A DNA stretch of 54,315 bases from Blautia sp. (GCA_022777285.1 JALFGN010000010.1:1-54315), one strand, 5' to 3'. Shown: positions 34,357 through 43,721, counted from the first letter of the stretch. Program-made: numbers and translations. Notes: generated by a model not told the origin, from the sequence alone.

Positions 34357-36999
34357 CTATTTTGCCTCATACCAGTTCTTCCCTGTATGCATATCTATTT
34401 CCAGAGATACCGCAAGATCTGCTGCATGTTTCATCTCTTTTTCAAGAATCCTTTTCACCTGTTCCAGTTCGTCCTCTGCGGTCTCAATGAGCAGTTCATC
34501 ATGCACCTGGAGGATCAGTCTGGATTTCAGATTCTGTTCCTGCAGTGCTTTTTCGACCCGGATCATAGCAATTTTAATAATGTCTGCGGCGGTTCCCTGA
34601 ATCGGAGAATTCATGGCAACCCGTTCCCCGAAAGAACGCTGCATGAAATTGCTGGATTTCAGTTCCGGTACCGGACGTCTTCTGCCGAACATGGTGCTGA
34701 CATACCCCAGCTCTTTTCCCTGTTCCACCAGTCCGTCCAGAAATCCTTTGATTCCCGGATAAGTTTCAAAATAATTTTCAATGTATTGTGCGGCTTCTTT
34801 TCTTGTAATACTCAGATCCTGTGAAAGTCCGAAGGAACTGATGCCGTATACAATTCCGAAATTGACGGCTTTTGCATTTCTTCGCTGCAGATCGGTAACC
34901 TGATCAAAGGGCACATGAAAGACCTGCGATGCTGTCATGCGGTGGATATCCTGTGCTTCCCGGTATGCCTGGATCAAGGTCTTATCCCCGGACATATGGG
35001 CAAGTACGCGCAGCTCGATCTGGGAATAATCCGCATCCACAAATACAAATCCTTCTCTTGGAATAAATACTTTTCGGATCAGTCTTCCCAGTTCCATACG
35101 AATGGGGATATTCTGCAGATTGGGTTCTGTACTGCTGATCCTTCCTGTAGCAGTAATGGTCTGATTGAAGGTAGAATGAATCCGTCCGTCTTCTCCGATA
35201 AAGACTGCCAGACCGTCTGCATAAGTGGATTTCAGTTTTGCCAGCTGCCGGTACTCCAGAATATCTGCCACCAGTTTATGATCCGGTGCCAGTTTTTCCA
35301 GTACTTCCGCAGCTGTGGAATAGCCGGTTTTCGTTTTCTTGCCTCCTGGCAGCTGCAGTTTTTCAAACAGAATCACCCCCAGCTGTTTTGGAGAATTGAT
35401 ATTAAAGGTTTCACCCGCTTCTTCATAAATTTCTTTTTCCAGTTCCCCGATCCGGATCTGAAGCTGATTTCCGTATTCTTTTAATGCTTCTCCATTTACC
35501 CGGATTCCCTCTTTCTCCATATTTGAGAGGGTAAATAAGAGGGGCATTTCGATTTCTTCAAACAGAGACAGCATTCCTGTTTCTTTCAGGGCTTTCTGCA
35601 AAGGTTCCCGGCAATTCAGTGCCGTATATGCCATGTAGCAGATGCTTTCTGCCACTTTGTCTTCTTTCTCTGCCATTGCTTTTGTGTAGCTCAGTTTTCC
35701 AAGCAGGTCTTCTCTGGCCGGAAGCATTTCCTGCAAATATTCTTTTGCAATGTCATCATACGTATAGGAAGATTTCAGAGGATTCAGCAGATAGGAAGCA
35801 ATGCCTCCGTCAAACATTCCTTTATGGGATTTCAGCTCCATATAGCGAAGCATGGATTTGACATCCAGAGATGCCACTGCTGTATGGGCACACAGATCCT
35901 CTGCTTTATCCATCAGGTACGCTTCTGTGACAAATCCTTCCGGGAAAATGCAGAATGCCTTTGTTTTGTCTTCCGCTTTCCAGGCAAGTCCCAGTCCGAA
36001 AAGCACCCCGTTTTCCCGCAGCATCTCCATCGCAACGATGTCCTGTTCTTTGGCCTGTCGAAAAAGTTCTTCGGTATCACCAAATGCTCTTATCGTCTCC
36101 ATCACAAGGGGAATCTCTTTTTCCTGTCCCTGTTCTTCAAATCGTGTCAGAAAATTTTTAAATTCCAGTTCTTTAAAAAATTCGTAAGCCTCCTGGGTAT
36201 AAAGATTTCCCAGTCTGGAGGTCTCCCAGTCATAATCAATGGGACTGTCTATCTTGATCGTAGCCAGCTTTTTGCTGAGTATGGCCATATCATAATGATC
36301 CAGAAATGCATTCTGGGCTTTCTTCGGTTTGATTTCCTGCACATGTTCCCAGGCATTTTCCACCGTTCCATATTCTAACAAAAGCTTGGTAGCGGTCTTC
36401 TCTCCCACGCCCGGCAGTCCCGGGATATTGTCTGCCGAATCTCCCATCAATGCCTTTAATTCAATGATCTGTTCCGGCTCCAGCTGATATTTTTCCTTCA
36501 CATCTTTTGCGAAATAATCCTCCACTGTGGTTTTTCCAAACCGCGTCTTTGGAATCCGAATACAGATCTGCTCACTGGCAAGCTGCAATAGATCCCTGTC
36601 TCCGGAAAGCACCGTAACGTCCATTCCCTTTGCCTCGCTTTTTTTTGCCACCGTTCCAAGCAGATCGTCCGCCTCGTACCCTTCCTTCGAAAGAATGGTG
36701 ACACCCATGGCAGTCAGCACATCTTTCATAATCGGTACCTGCTCACGCAATTCCGCAGGCATGGGTTTTCTGGTTCCTTTATATTCGGTATACATTTTAT
36801 GACGAAAAGTAGGTGCATGCAGATCAAATGCAACGGTCAGATAATCCGGCTTTTCCTCTTCGATTGTCTTAAAAAGAATATTTAAAAATCCATAAATAGC
36901 ATTCGTATGAAGCCCTTCTGCGTTGGTTAGTTCCGGCAGCCCGTAAAAAGCCCGGTTCAATATACTGTGCCCGTCAATCAACAGGATTTTTTCGCTCAT
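34357..36999 (-). CDS. polA: DNA polymerase I (proofreading domain probably inactive)
   Basis: 880 aa. The 5'-3' exonuclease domain (about 1-290) has LLIDGHSILNRAFYGL, EADDLLGT and GDRDLLQL. The middle domain (about 310-470) lacks the DxE of the 3'-5' exonuclease: the matching strand reads VAMEML. The polymerase domain has DADYSQIELRVLAHMS, RRNAKAVNFGIVYGIS and QVHDELLIE. It fills gaps and removes RNA primers. Loss of proofreading in PolA is common in Firmicutes. An extended -10 lies at 37050-37055. Confidence 0.97.
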   Translation of the reverse strand: MSEKILLIDGHSILNRAFYGLPELTNAEGLHTNAIYGFLNILFKTIEEEKPDYLTVAFDLHAPTFRHKMYTEYKGTRKPMPAELREQVPIMKDVLTAMGVTILSKEGYEADDLLGTVAKKSEAKGMDVTVLSGDRDLLQLASEQICIRIPKTRFGKTTVEDYFAKDVKEKYQLEPEQIIELKALMGDSADNIPGLPGVGEKTATKLLLEYGTVENAWEHVQEIKPKKAQNAFLDHYDMAILSKKLATIKIDSPIDYDWETSRLGNLYTQEAYEFFKELEFKNFLTRFEEQGQEKEIPLVMETIRAFGDTEELFRQAKEQDIVAMEMLRENGVLFGLGLAWKAEDKTKAFCIFPEGFVTEAYLMDKAEDLCAHTAVASLDVKSMLRYMELKSHKGMFDGGIASYLLNPLKSSYTYDDIAKEYLQEMLPAREDLLGKLSYTKAMAEKEDKVAESICYMAYTALNCREPLQKALKETGMLSLFEEIEMPLLFTLSNMEKEGIRVNGEALKEYGNQLQIRIGELEKEIYEEAGETFNINSPKQLGVILFEKLQLPGGKKTKTGYSTAAEVLEKLAPDHKLVADILEYRQLAKLKSTYADGLAVFIGEDGRIHSTFNQTITATGRISSTEPNLQNIPIRMELGRLIRKVFIPREGFVFVDADYSQIELRVLAHMSGDKTLIQAYREAQDIHRMTASQVFHVPFDQVTDLQRRNAKAVNFGIVYGISSFGLSQDLSITRKEAAQYIENYFETYPGIKGFLDGLVEQGKELGYVSTMFGRRRPVPELKSSNFMQRSFGERVAMNSPIQGTAADIIKIAMIRVEKALQEQNLKSRLILQVHDELLIETAEDELEQVKRILEKEMKHAADLAVSLEIDMHTGKNWYEAK

Positions 37000-37049
37000 C
37001 TTCTTCTCCTTTCCTACGCTTCCTTTCTGGCATCTGGCCAGTTTCCCTC

Positions 37050-37055
37050 ATTATA
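37050..37055 (-). promoter_or_regulatory. Extended -10 promoter of polA
   Basis: TATGC precedes TATAAT on the minus strand; the -35 region overlaps the T-tail of the galT terminator and is weak. The leader includes a small hairpin (CTGGC/GCCAG). Confidence 0.5.
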
Positions 37056-37068
37056 GCATACCGAAAAT

Positions 37069-37098
37069 AAAAAAGACAGGCACAGGCCTGTCTTTTTT
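37069..37098 (-). terminator. Terminator of galT
   Basis: AAGACAGGC and GCCTGTCTT form a stem over a 4-nt loop, with T-rich tracts on both sides. Confidence 0.85.
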
Positions 37099-37099
37099 G

Positions 37100-38590
37100 T
37101 TATAAAACAGAAATAAAACGTTTGAAGGCTTCTCTTCCTTCCGGTGTACATTTGTAAACGCCTGCGTCTTCCAGAACTTTTACAAAGACTTCTCCTACTT
37201 CTTTTTGCAGGATTTCCATTACATTGTCTTTGTTGATCTCGCTGTATTTTGGCAGGAATTCTTTTACCCAGTCTGCATGTTTCTCCAGCGCTTCATTTTC
37301 TGCCGGATCTTTTCCTTCCAGAATATACGCAGCAAGCAGTTCGAGTTCTTCTTTCAGTCTTGCAGGAAGTACGGCAAGTCCCATAACTTCGATCAGACCG
37401 ATGTTTTCTTTTTTAATATGATGATATTCTGCATGTGGATGGTAAACGCCAAGCGGATGTTCATCTGTTGTAATATTGTTGCGAAGGGTCAGATCCAGTT
37501 CATAAGTATCGCCCACTTTTCTTGCGATCGGTGTGATGGTATTGTGTGGTTCTCCGTCTGTCTCTGCAAAAATAAATGCTGCTTCATCCGTATAGCCTCT
37601 CCATTTTTCCAGTACATGAGAAGCCAGGTCAATGAGGCGTTTTTCGTCTTTGTGACGGATACGCAGTACGGATAACGGCCATTTTACGATTCCGGCTTCT
37701 ACATCTTCATATCCTGGAATGGTAACGGTTTCTTCCATCGGTGCTTTTGCCATGGCAAAGGTGTAATGTCCGCCCTGGAAATGGTCATGGCTTAAGATGG
37801 AGCCGCCTACGATCGGAAGATCTGCATTGGAGCCCAGGAAATAATGCGGGAACAGTTTTACAAAATCAAAAAGTTTGATGAATGCATTGCGTTCAATTTT
37901 CATCGGCACATGCTGTCCGTTAAATACGATGCAATGTTCATTGTAATATACGTAAGGAGAATACTGGAATCCCCATTTGCTGTCATTAATGGTGATCGGA
38001 ATGATTCTGTGATTCTCTCTTGCAGGATGGTTCAGACGTCCTGCATATCCTTCATTTTCCATACAGAGAAGACATTTCGGATAACTGCTCTGTTTTGCAT
38101 TCTTTGCAGCTGCAATGGCTTTCGGATCCTTCTCCGGTTTGGAAAGGTTGATGGTAATGTCAATGGTTCCGTATTCACTGTCAACCGTCCATTTTCTGTC
38201 TTTTTTGATCCGGTAACGGCGAATATAATCGCTGTCCTGACTGAGTTTATAGAAATAATCCGTTGCCGTCTCCGGTGATTCTTCGTATTTCTTCCAGAAG
38301 GTTTCCTGTACCTGTGCAGGACGAGGCATGAGACAGTTCATGATCTTTGTATCAAACAAATCTCTGTATCCGATGCTGTCTTCAATGATTCCTCTTTTTA
38401 CCGCTTCATCCAGCAGTTCTTTCAGAGTCTCTTCCAAATCGACATTTTCATACGCTTCTTCCGGTTCTTCATACTCATCCTGATGGAACAGATCCAACAG
38501 CAGATTGATGGTGTAATTGCGTTCACATGCAGGCACCAGACCTGACTCCATACCATACTGTACCAGCTTCTTAATACTTTTGTTTAACAT
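37100..38590 (-). CDS. galT: UDP-glucose--hexose-1-phosphate uridylyltransferase (GalT type 2)
   Basis: 496 aa from the ATG at 38590 with AAGGGG upstream; the frame stays open further but overlaps the leader. Length and motifs such as LMPRPAQVQETFW, CLLCMENEGYAGR, SHDHFQGGHY and DEHPLGVYHPH fit the Firmicutes type-2 GalT rather than the 350-aa type-1 enzyme. It exchanges UMP between UDP-glucose and galactose-1-phosphate in the Leloir pathway. galK and galE are not adjacent in the window. Promoter at 38678-38705. Confidence 0.95.
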   Translation of the reverse strand: MLNKSIKKLVQYGMESGLVPACERNYTINLLLDLFHQDEYEEPEEAYENVDLEETLKELLDEAVKRGIIEDSIGYRDLFDTKIMNCLMPRPAQVQETFWKKYEESPETATDYFYKLSQDSDYIRRYRIKKDRKWTVDSEYGTIDITINLSKPEKDPKAIAAAKNAKQSSYPKCLLCMENEGYAGRLNHPARENHRIIPITINDSKWGFQYSPYVYYNEHCIVFNGQHVPMKIERNAFIKLFDFVKLFPHYFLGSNADLPIVGGSILSHDHFQGGHYTFAMAKAPMEETVTIPGYEDVEAGIVKWPLSVLRIRHKDEKRLIDLASHVLEKWRGYTDEAAFIFAETDGEPHNTITPIARKVGDTYELDLTLRNNITTDEHPLGVYHPHAEYHHIKKENIGLIEVMGLAVLPARLKEELELLAAYILEGKDPAENEALEKHADWVKEFLPKYSEINKDNVMEILQKEVGEVFVKVLEDAGVYKCTPEGREAFKRFISVL

Positions 38591-38677
38591 GCAATCCCCT
38601 TCCCGTTTTCTGAAGGATCTCAATGATTCCTCAGAAACATTATAATATTTTTGTTTTATAACATAATTCCTGTTATT

Positions 38678-38705
38678 ATTATAACACAAGAATCCTTTTT
38701 GTAAA
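38678..38705 (-). promoter_or_regulatory. Promoter of galT
   Basis: TTTACA (38700-38705) and TATAAT (38678-38683), 16-bp spacing, leaving a leader of about 80 nt. Confidence 0.65.
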
Positions 38706-38713
38706 GAAATTTT

Positions 38714-39628
38714 TTATTCGTATGCAATCCGCATTACAATATCCTGCGGATAATCTCCGAAAGAGTTGCCGAAAATATTGACACCCCCAATGTGTGCGGC
38801 GTCTTCTTTGATTCCGATCCGAATGGATATATAAGGACCTTCTGCCAGACAGTAAGCGGAAATTCCCGTATCATTGACTTTCTCCTGATCCAGATAGGTC
38901 CCGCTTTCATCGATCCTCCATGTTTTCAGGTTTCCATACTGGGTATTTTTGTCTTCCCACCAGTCCGGGTTCAATTTGCCTCTTCGTCCGCCGAAATCAC
39001 TGGGACAAGTCCAGGTTCCTGCATCCAGACCATTCACCCATAAAGTAATATCGGAAGGGCAATCCAGATCATAATCTGCAGTCTCGGAGCATAACTCCGC
39101 TGACAATTCCATGCTTGTTACCTTCCCGCCCTGTATTCCGGCATTCGGAAACCGGTATTCCAGATAGCCCGAAGAAAACCAGACCAGCTTGGCCGAGGTT
39201 CGCCTGGGATCATAGAAACACCTTGGTTCGTCCTCTCCGTCGATATATTCTTCATCATTGACCATCCCGCAGGTCGGTGTGATCTTATAATCCACATAAT
39301 TTCCTACCGGCATGGAAATGATTTCTTCCTGTTTTTTCTCTTTGTTTTCTTTCAAAAGAAGAAGGATTTCGTCCTCCTGACGAATACACTGCTTCATAGA
39401 ACCCCTGACACCCGGCTTCAACTCCGTCCGAATCAACTGCGCCTCCTCCAGCACACGCACATTCAAAGCCGCAGAAGAGGCAGGTATCTGCAATAACTCC
39501 GCTATCTCATTGACACAATAGGGTCTTTCATCCAACAATTTCAGAATCTGGATTCTGATTTCCGAAGAGAGGGCCTTTCCCAGTAAAATCAGTTCTTTTT
39601 CCTTTTCAAAGGATATTTTTCTTGTCAT
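38714..39628 (-). CDS. ArsR-like winged-helix regulator with large C-terminal beta-rich domain
   Basis: 304 aa. Residues 1-90 form a winged helix-turn-helix (LGKALSSEIRIQILKLL, VNEIAELLQIPASSAALNVRVLEE). The remaining 200 residues are rich in aromatic and beta-prone stretches, with CGMVNDEEYIDG, RTSAKLVWFSSGYLEYRFPN and ITLWVNGLDAGTWTCPSDFGG, and suggest a carbohydrate-binding-like sandwich, not the small metal site of classical ArsR. It may sense a sugar or glycan (inference). It lies upstream of, and in the same direction as, galT, separated by the galT promoter. Its own promoter is at 39662-39691, just outside the big palindrome. Confidence 0.75.
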   Translation of the reverse strand: MTRKISFEKEKELILLGKALSSEIRIQILKLLDERPYCVNEIAELLQIPASSAALNVRVLEEAQLIRTELKPGVRGSMKQCIRQEDEILLLLKENKEKKQEEIISMPVGNYVDYKITPTCGMVNDEEYIDGEDEPRCFYDPRRTSAKLVWFSSGYLEYRFPNAGIQGGKVTSMELSAELCSETADYDLDCPSDITLWVNGLDAGTWTCPSDFGGRRGKLNPDWWEDKNTQYGNLKTWRIDESGTYLDQEKVNDTGISAYCLAEGPYISIRIGIKEDAAHIGGVNIFGNSFGDYPQDIVMRIAYE

Positions 39629-39661
39629 GTCATTCCCCTTTTCTTCACCCTGCTTTTCTTT

Positions 39662-39691
39662 ATTTTACTCTGTCTTACAGCTACTTGTCAA
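39662..39691 (-). promoter_or_regulatory. Promoter of the ArsR-like regulator
   Basis: TTGACA (39686-39691) and TAAAAT (39662-39667) with 18-bp spacing. The palindromic element begins 11 bp upstream of the -35. Confidence 0.65.
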
Positions 39692-39701
39692 TTACAACCA
39701 C

Positions 39702-40302
39702 CGGTCCTTTTCTCTGCCGCACCAGACATTTCCCTCATCCCGGGCAGGCATCCGGCAGACGCTGGGACACGCTTATTAAAATATCACATTTTCTTTTTCC
39801 GCGGCCGATTCGGGATTTCAGTGCTTTCAGGATTTCCTGACAATCATCCTTTATGGCAGGAAAATTTTTCAAAACTCACACTGCCATCTCATGTCCGCCC
39901 AGAAACACTTCCTGAAAAAGCATTGAGCAAAGGCTGTTACAGGTACCCAAAACGGTGCAGCAGGGATGAACTGCGGTTCGTGCACCGTTCAAGCGAAGCG
40001 CGTTTGCTAAGGACCGCAGATATCAAACATCCCTGCTCCCGTTTTGCTGGTACCTGTTAAGGCTTTGATTTGCTTTTTCAGGAAGTGTTTCTGGGCGGAC
40101 ATGGATGCAGTGCTCAGACAAGAAAAATTTTCTGCTTTGATGATTTTACAGGAAATCCGAAAGTACTAAGAAATCCCTGCATATGGCCAGCGAAAATAAG
40201 AAAATGTCTTTCTGATTTTTCAATGAAAGAGCGTGTCCCAGCGTCTGCCGGATGCCTGCCCGGAATGAGGGGGGATGTAGGATGCGGCAGAAAAAAGGAC
40301 CG
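39702..40302. repeat. Palindromic-element family, copy 3 (full-length, about 600 bp imperfect palindrome)
   Basis: The two ends are inverted repeats: 39733-39773 matches the complement of 40230-40270 at 40 of 41 positions, and weaker matches continue out to 39702 and 40302. Further in, a 33-nt segment starting TGCTTTTTCAGGAAG is identical in both arms, and the rest of the arms align with gaps. The centre (39939-40057) is a 119-bp hairpin core bounded by ACAGGTACC and GGTACCTGT. The whole can fold into one long stem. It fills nearly all of the 708-bp gap 39629-40336. The right end reaches into the permease terminator. No conserved protein is encoded. Confidence 0.93.
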
Positions 40303-40334
40303 CCTTCCTGCTGGAAGTGCGGCCTTTTTCTGGT
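40289..40334 (-). terminator. Terminator of the ABC permease gene
   Basis: On the minus strand AAAGGCCGC plus CUUCC pairs with GGAAG plus GCGGUCCUUU across an AGCA loop, followed by six U. Its distal arm coincides with the right end of the palindromic element. Confidence 0.85.
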
Positions 40335-40336
40335 TC

Positions 40337-42436
40337 CTATTTCACACATTCGGGATAGTCTCCCTTGATAAAATACACAACGCTATAGCTTTCTCCGATT
40401 CCGTCTTTCCAATAGATCTGAATATTTTTGTTATAATCCGGCATTCTTCCGGTCCAGAATCCATTGCTGTTGTCGTATTCCACTTTTTCCATGATTTCCT
40501 GAATGTCTTTTTCGTCTGTATATTCTGTCGTTTTTACATCGTTCATCTCGTCCACATATTCATCTACTGTAATTTTTTCGATTTCTGCTGCATTCTCTTT
40601 TGTATAAATATGCGCACCTGCCTGTTCCAGTAGTTCCAGGGTTCCTGTAAAGCATGCATAGATGGGTACCTGAATGTCTTCGGTCTCTTCATAATCCACA
40701 TACTGGAACCAGTCTGGTTCATATTTAATCCGAAAGCTTAGATATCCTTCCACTTTCTGTTCTTTTAAATCTGCATATTTCAGACTTTCCCACTCATGTG
40801 TGTAGGTTTTCAGGATATGCTTCATATCCGTTTTTGTAAGTTCCGGTCTTCTTCCGGCACTGTAAATGTCTGTAACAGTAATATCCCGGAGATTTTCTTC
40901 TTTGATGTATTCGACTGGAAGTGTTTTTTCTTTAAATTCCCAGTTGTCGTAGATTTTTCCGATCCGATCGGTCACTTCTTCTGTTTTTTCTACCGTATAA
41001 AATTTATATACGGAGCGGCCGGATTTCCGGTTGTATTTTATATAGAAGGAAATGGTATCTGATTCTGAGTCATCCGCTGCCAATGATTTCAGATTCTTGT
41101 TTTTCTGTTCTTCTACCCCTGCTTTTGCCAGTTCATAAACAGCTGCATATTCTTTTAATTCTACTTTATCCAGATACGCCATGTAGGGTTCCATCTTCTC
41201 TTCATATGGATAAGAGTAAAGGCTGTTCAGTCCATTGATGTAGATCGACATACTTTCCAGTTTGTCTTCTTTTGGGATCCAGGTGTCTACACCAAAGACA
41301 TCCAGTCGTGCACCCAGGATCGTAAGGATCAGTATGCCAATTGCGATTCCGGAAGAGATATTCAGGCGGAAGCATTCTTTCAGATCCATATGATACAGAA
41401 ATTCCACTGCTGCCAGAAGAATCAGTGCAGACAGCAATGTCGCTGCCACAAACCAGACAAAGTTTCTGGATGCATAGGCACTGAGAAGCAGACCGATGAG
41501 GAGCGACAGGGGAACGACCATACCGATCTTGATCACCGGTTCCAGTTTTCGAAATGCAATGGCTTTGTGATAGCTTTCTGTCGGTCTTTTCTTATACGCA
41601 AAGACACACAGTACAAGAATCACCAAAGCAGACACACCAAAGACTGCGACCTCACCGGCAGGGAAACTGCCCATGGAAGTATAATTCGGTTTTGCATCAG
41701 ACAGCAGATTGAAATATCTTAAAACCGGACTGGTCTTATTGGAAATGGCACAAAAGCTGGAAGAATAATACTCTCCTCTTACATTATAGCCGCCTCCGGA
41801 CACGAATGTGTCAAAAAACCGGCTGCCCAGATGATGCAGTGCCTCAAAAATCAAAATTCCATAAATCAGAAAGGTACCATACGCCAGTGTTCCGGTAAAA
41901 AGATTTCCAGTCAGCAGAATGCCCAGCACTGCAAGGTTATAAAAAAGAAGGAACACGACGATATTCGCTGCAAAGCTTCCGGCCAGAACGGTCCACATAC
42001 CGGTAAATCCGGCTCCTTTTGCAATACCGATTCCCATAGCAAACAGAAGATTCAGCCCATAGGGAACGGCAAAGATCAGAATTCCTGCCAGATAATTGCT
42101 GAAAAACAGTGTTTCTCTTCTTACAGGAAGGCTGTGATAAAAGTCTGTTTTCTCTCCGGAATATAAGTACCAGTATCCGGACATGGCGAGCAGATAGGGC
42201 ATTCCAATTACCAGAACGATCATCAGCTCATTTCCATATCCGATGGTCGCTGCCAGTTCCTGATGCATCTGCTGATAAAGCCGGGCGGGTTCTACAAGAT
42301 CCGACACAGAGTCCAGTCTGAGCATCAGCATGACCGGAATCGACAGAAAGAAGGCCAGAAAAGAAAGCACCGTCCATACATTTCTGGAGACCAGATTTTG
42401 TCCTGTTAATTTAATAAAAAAGTTTTTTGATGTCAT
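40337..42436 (-). CDS. ABC transporter permease with DUF6449-type extracytoplasmic region
   Basis: 699 aa. About eight to ten hydrophobic segments lie in residues 20-390 (for example WTVLSFLAFFLSIPVML and LMIVLVIGMPYLLAMSGYWYL). A soluble region of about 300 residues, lysine/glutamate-rich with many tyrosines, fills the C-terminal half and is probably outside the membrane. The start NFFIKLTGQNL and the layout fit YtrC/D-like permeases with a DUF6449 tail. It overlaps the ATPase gene by 26 bp. With the GntR regulator it resembles the ytr-type antibiotic/cell-wall-stress transporters of Bacillus; the substrate is unknown. Confidence 0.8.
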   Translation of the reverse strand: MTSKNFFIKLTGQNLVSRNVWTVLSFLAFFLSIPVMLMLRLDSVSDLVEPARLYQQMHQELAATIGYGNELMIVLVIGMPYLLAMSGYWYLYSGEKTDFYHSLPVRRETLFFSNYLAGILIFAVPYGLNLLFAMGIGIAKGAGFTGMWTVLAGSFAANIVVFLLFYNLAVLGILLTGNLFTGTLAYGTFLIYGILIFEALHHLGSRFFDTFVSGGGYNVRGEYYSSSFCAISNKTSPVLRYFNLLSDAKPNYTSMGSFPAGEVAVFGVSALVILVLCVFAYKKRPTESYHKAIAFRKLEPVIKIGMVVPLSLLIGLLLSAYASRNFVWFVAATLLSALILLAAVEFLYHMDLKECFRLNISSGIAIGILILTILGARLDVFGVDTWIPKEDKLESMSIYINGLNSLYSYPYEEKMEPYMAYLDKVELKEYAAVYELAKAGVEEQKNKNLKSLAADDSESDTISFYIKYNRKSGRSVYKFYTVEKTEEVTDRIGKIYDNWEFKEKTLPVEYIKEENLRDITVTDIYSAGRRPELTKTDMKHILKTYTHEWESLKYADLKEQKVEGYLSFRIKYEPDWFQYVDYEETEDIQVPIYACFTGTLELLEQAGAHIYTKENAAEIEKITVDEYVDEMNDVKTTEYTDEKDIQEIMEKVEYDNSNGFWTGRMPDYNKNIQIYWKDGIGESYSVVYFIKGDYPECVK

Positions 42437-43313
42437 ATCCTGCCACCTCCGTTTCGCTGATAAAGATTTCTTCCAGTGTCAAGGGGATCATTTCTGCAAA
42501 CAGCGGAAATTTGCTTTCCACCTTCTGCATGATCTCGTTTTTCTTTCCACGCACCACTATGGTAAGCAGAGACAAGCGTTTCTCGTGCTGTACCACATCC
42601 AGTTCCCGAAGCAGTTCTTCTTCCAGAAGGGGATTGGGAATCACACACTGGATTTTATGTATATGCAGTTTCATATCTTCAATTTCTCTTGAGAGCAGTA
42701 CACCGCCTTTATGCAGCAGTCCCACATGGTCACAAATGTCTTCCAGCTCTCTTAAATTGTGTGATGCGATGATCGGTGTAAATTCCCGTTCCGTCACTTC
42801 GTAAGCCAGAATGCTTTTGGCCGCCTGGCGCATGACCGGATCGAGTCCGTCAAACGTCTCATCACAGAACAGATATTTCGTTCCTGCACAGATTCCAAGG
42901 AGCATGGATACCTGACGTTTCATGCCTTTGGAAAGGGTCTGCACCTTTCTTGTCACATCCAGATCCAGTTTTTCTGCCAGTTCACGGAATCTGTTTTTAT
43001 CAAATTTTTCATAATACAGGGAATAAAAATCCGCCATGGATTTCCCTGTCGCATTCTGGGGAAAATAGGCATTGTCCGGAAGAAAGAAAATCTTTTTCTT
43101 GGTTTCTTCTCTTTCCCAGACCGGCATATCGTCAACCAGAATCTCTCCTTCATCGGGTTTCAGCACACCGGAAAGCAGACGCAGAAAGGTACTTTTCCCT
43201 GCTCCGTTGGTTCCTGCCAGACCGAAGATACTGTTGTCGGAAATATCCAGACTGATCTGATCCACTGCTTTGATTTTCCCAAAATTTTTAGAAATCTGCT
43301 TTGTACTAATCAA
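42411..43313 (-). CDS. ABC transporter ATP-binding protein (YtrB-like)
   Basis: 300 aa. Walker A is GTNGAGKST, the signature is the variant LSKGM, and Walker B is YLFCDETFDGLD, followed by SHNLRELEDICD with the switch histidine. The C-terminal 80 residues are extra. The start is TTG at 43313, overlapping the gntR stop by 4 bp; the next ATG would lose the first strand. It powers the adjacent permease. Translation is coupled to both neighbours, so the three genes form one operon. Confidence 0.92.
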   Translation of the reverse strand: MISTKQISKNFGKIKAVDQISLDISDNSIFGLAGTNGAGKSTFLRLLSGVLKPDEGEILVDDMPVWEREETKKKIFFLPDNAYFPQNATGKSMADFYSLYYEKFDKNRFRELAEKLDLDVTRKVQTLSKGMKRQVSMLLGICAGTKYLFCDETFDGLDPVMRQAAKSILAYEVTEREFTPIIASHNLRELEDICDHVGLLHKGGVLLSREIEDMKLHIHKIQCVIPNPLLEEELLRELDVVQHEKRLSLLTIVVRGKKNEIMQKVESKFPLFAEMIPLTLEEIFISETEVAGYDIKKLFY

Positions 43314-43690
43314 TGCTCTCCCTCCTCAAATACTGCTTCTGTACATGCCATACATTCCGATTTTGTCACGCCCATCTCTTTTCCTTCTTTGACCAGGGTT
43401 TCCAGTTGCCGGAAAAATGCATTTCTTTTTTTGTCCAAAAGAGTCTTGCTTCCTGAGACAAAATTTCCCCGTCCTTTTACTGGATAAATGTAGCCCTGTT
43501 GTTCCAGAAGTGTATACGCTTTCTGAATGGTATTGGGGTTAATGGAAAGTTCCGCGGCAAGTGAACGGACCGACGGCATCTGTGTATCCGGTTCCAGAAC
43601 CCCTTTTACAATCAGCATCTGAAAGCGCTCCACAATCTGTTCATATATGGGCTTTCGATTCTGATAATCAATGATAATCATACGCCTCAT
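43310..43690 (-). CDS. GntR family transcriptional regulator (YtrA subfamily)
   Basis: About 126 aa from the ATG at 43690, after AGGAAGG; an ATG at 43681 is also possible. The frame stays open further up but that part lies on the promoter. A GntR winged helix (PIYEQIVERFQMLIVKG, MPSVRSLAAELSINPNTIQKAY, GRGNFVSG) is followed by a short helical tail without a ligand domain, as in YtrA. The gene is first in an operon with an ABC transporter and carries YtrA-like operators over its own promoter, pointing to autorepression. Confidence 0.9.
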   Translation of the reverse strand: MRRMIIIDYQNRKPIYEQIVERFQMLIVKGVLEPDTQMPSVRSLAAELSINPNTIQKAYTLLEQQGYIYPVKGRGNFVSGSKTLLDKKRNAFFRQLETLVKEGKEMGVTKSECMACTEAVFEEGEH

Positions 43691-43721
43691 CTTTCCTTCC
43701 TGTTCCTGTTTTCGTGTATCT

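Noticed and set aside
39821-40060. Open frame in palindrome copy 3 with a matching frame in copy 2 (27090-27479, minus)
   Set aside because: The two frames are both open, but most of the roughly 11 nucleotide differences between the copies change the amino acid. There is no sign of selection on protein, and the frame runs through the hairpin core.
40070-40633. A 187-aa frame reading out of copy 3 into the ABC permease gene
   Set aside because: Its second half is antisense to the permease, and the repeat part is shared with copies 1 and 4 only as DNA. No start site with a ribosome-binding site is convincing.
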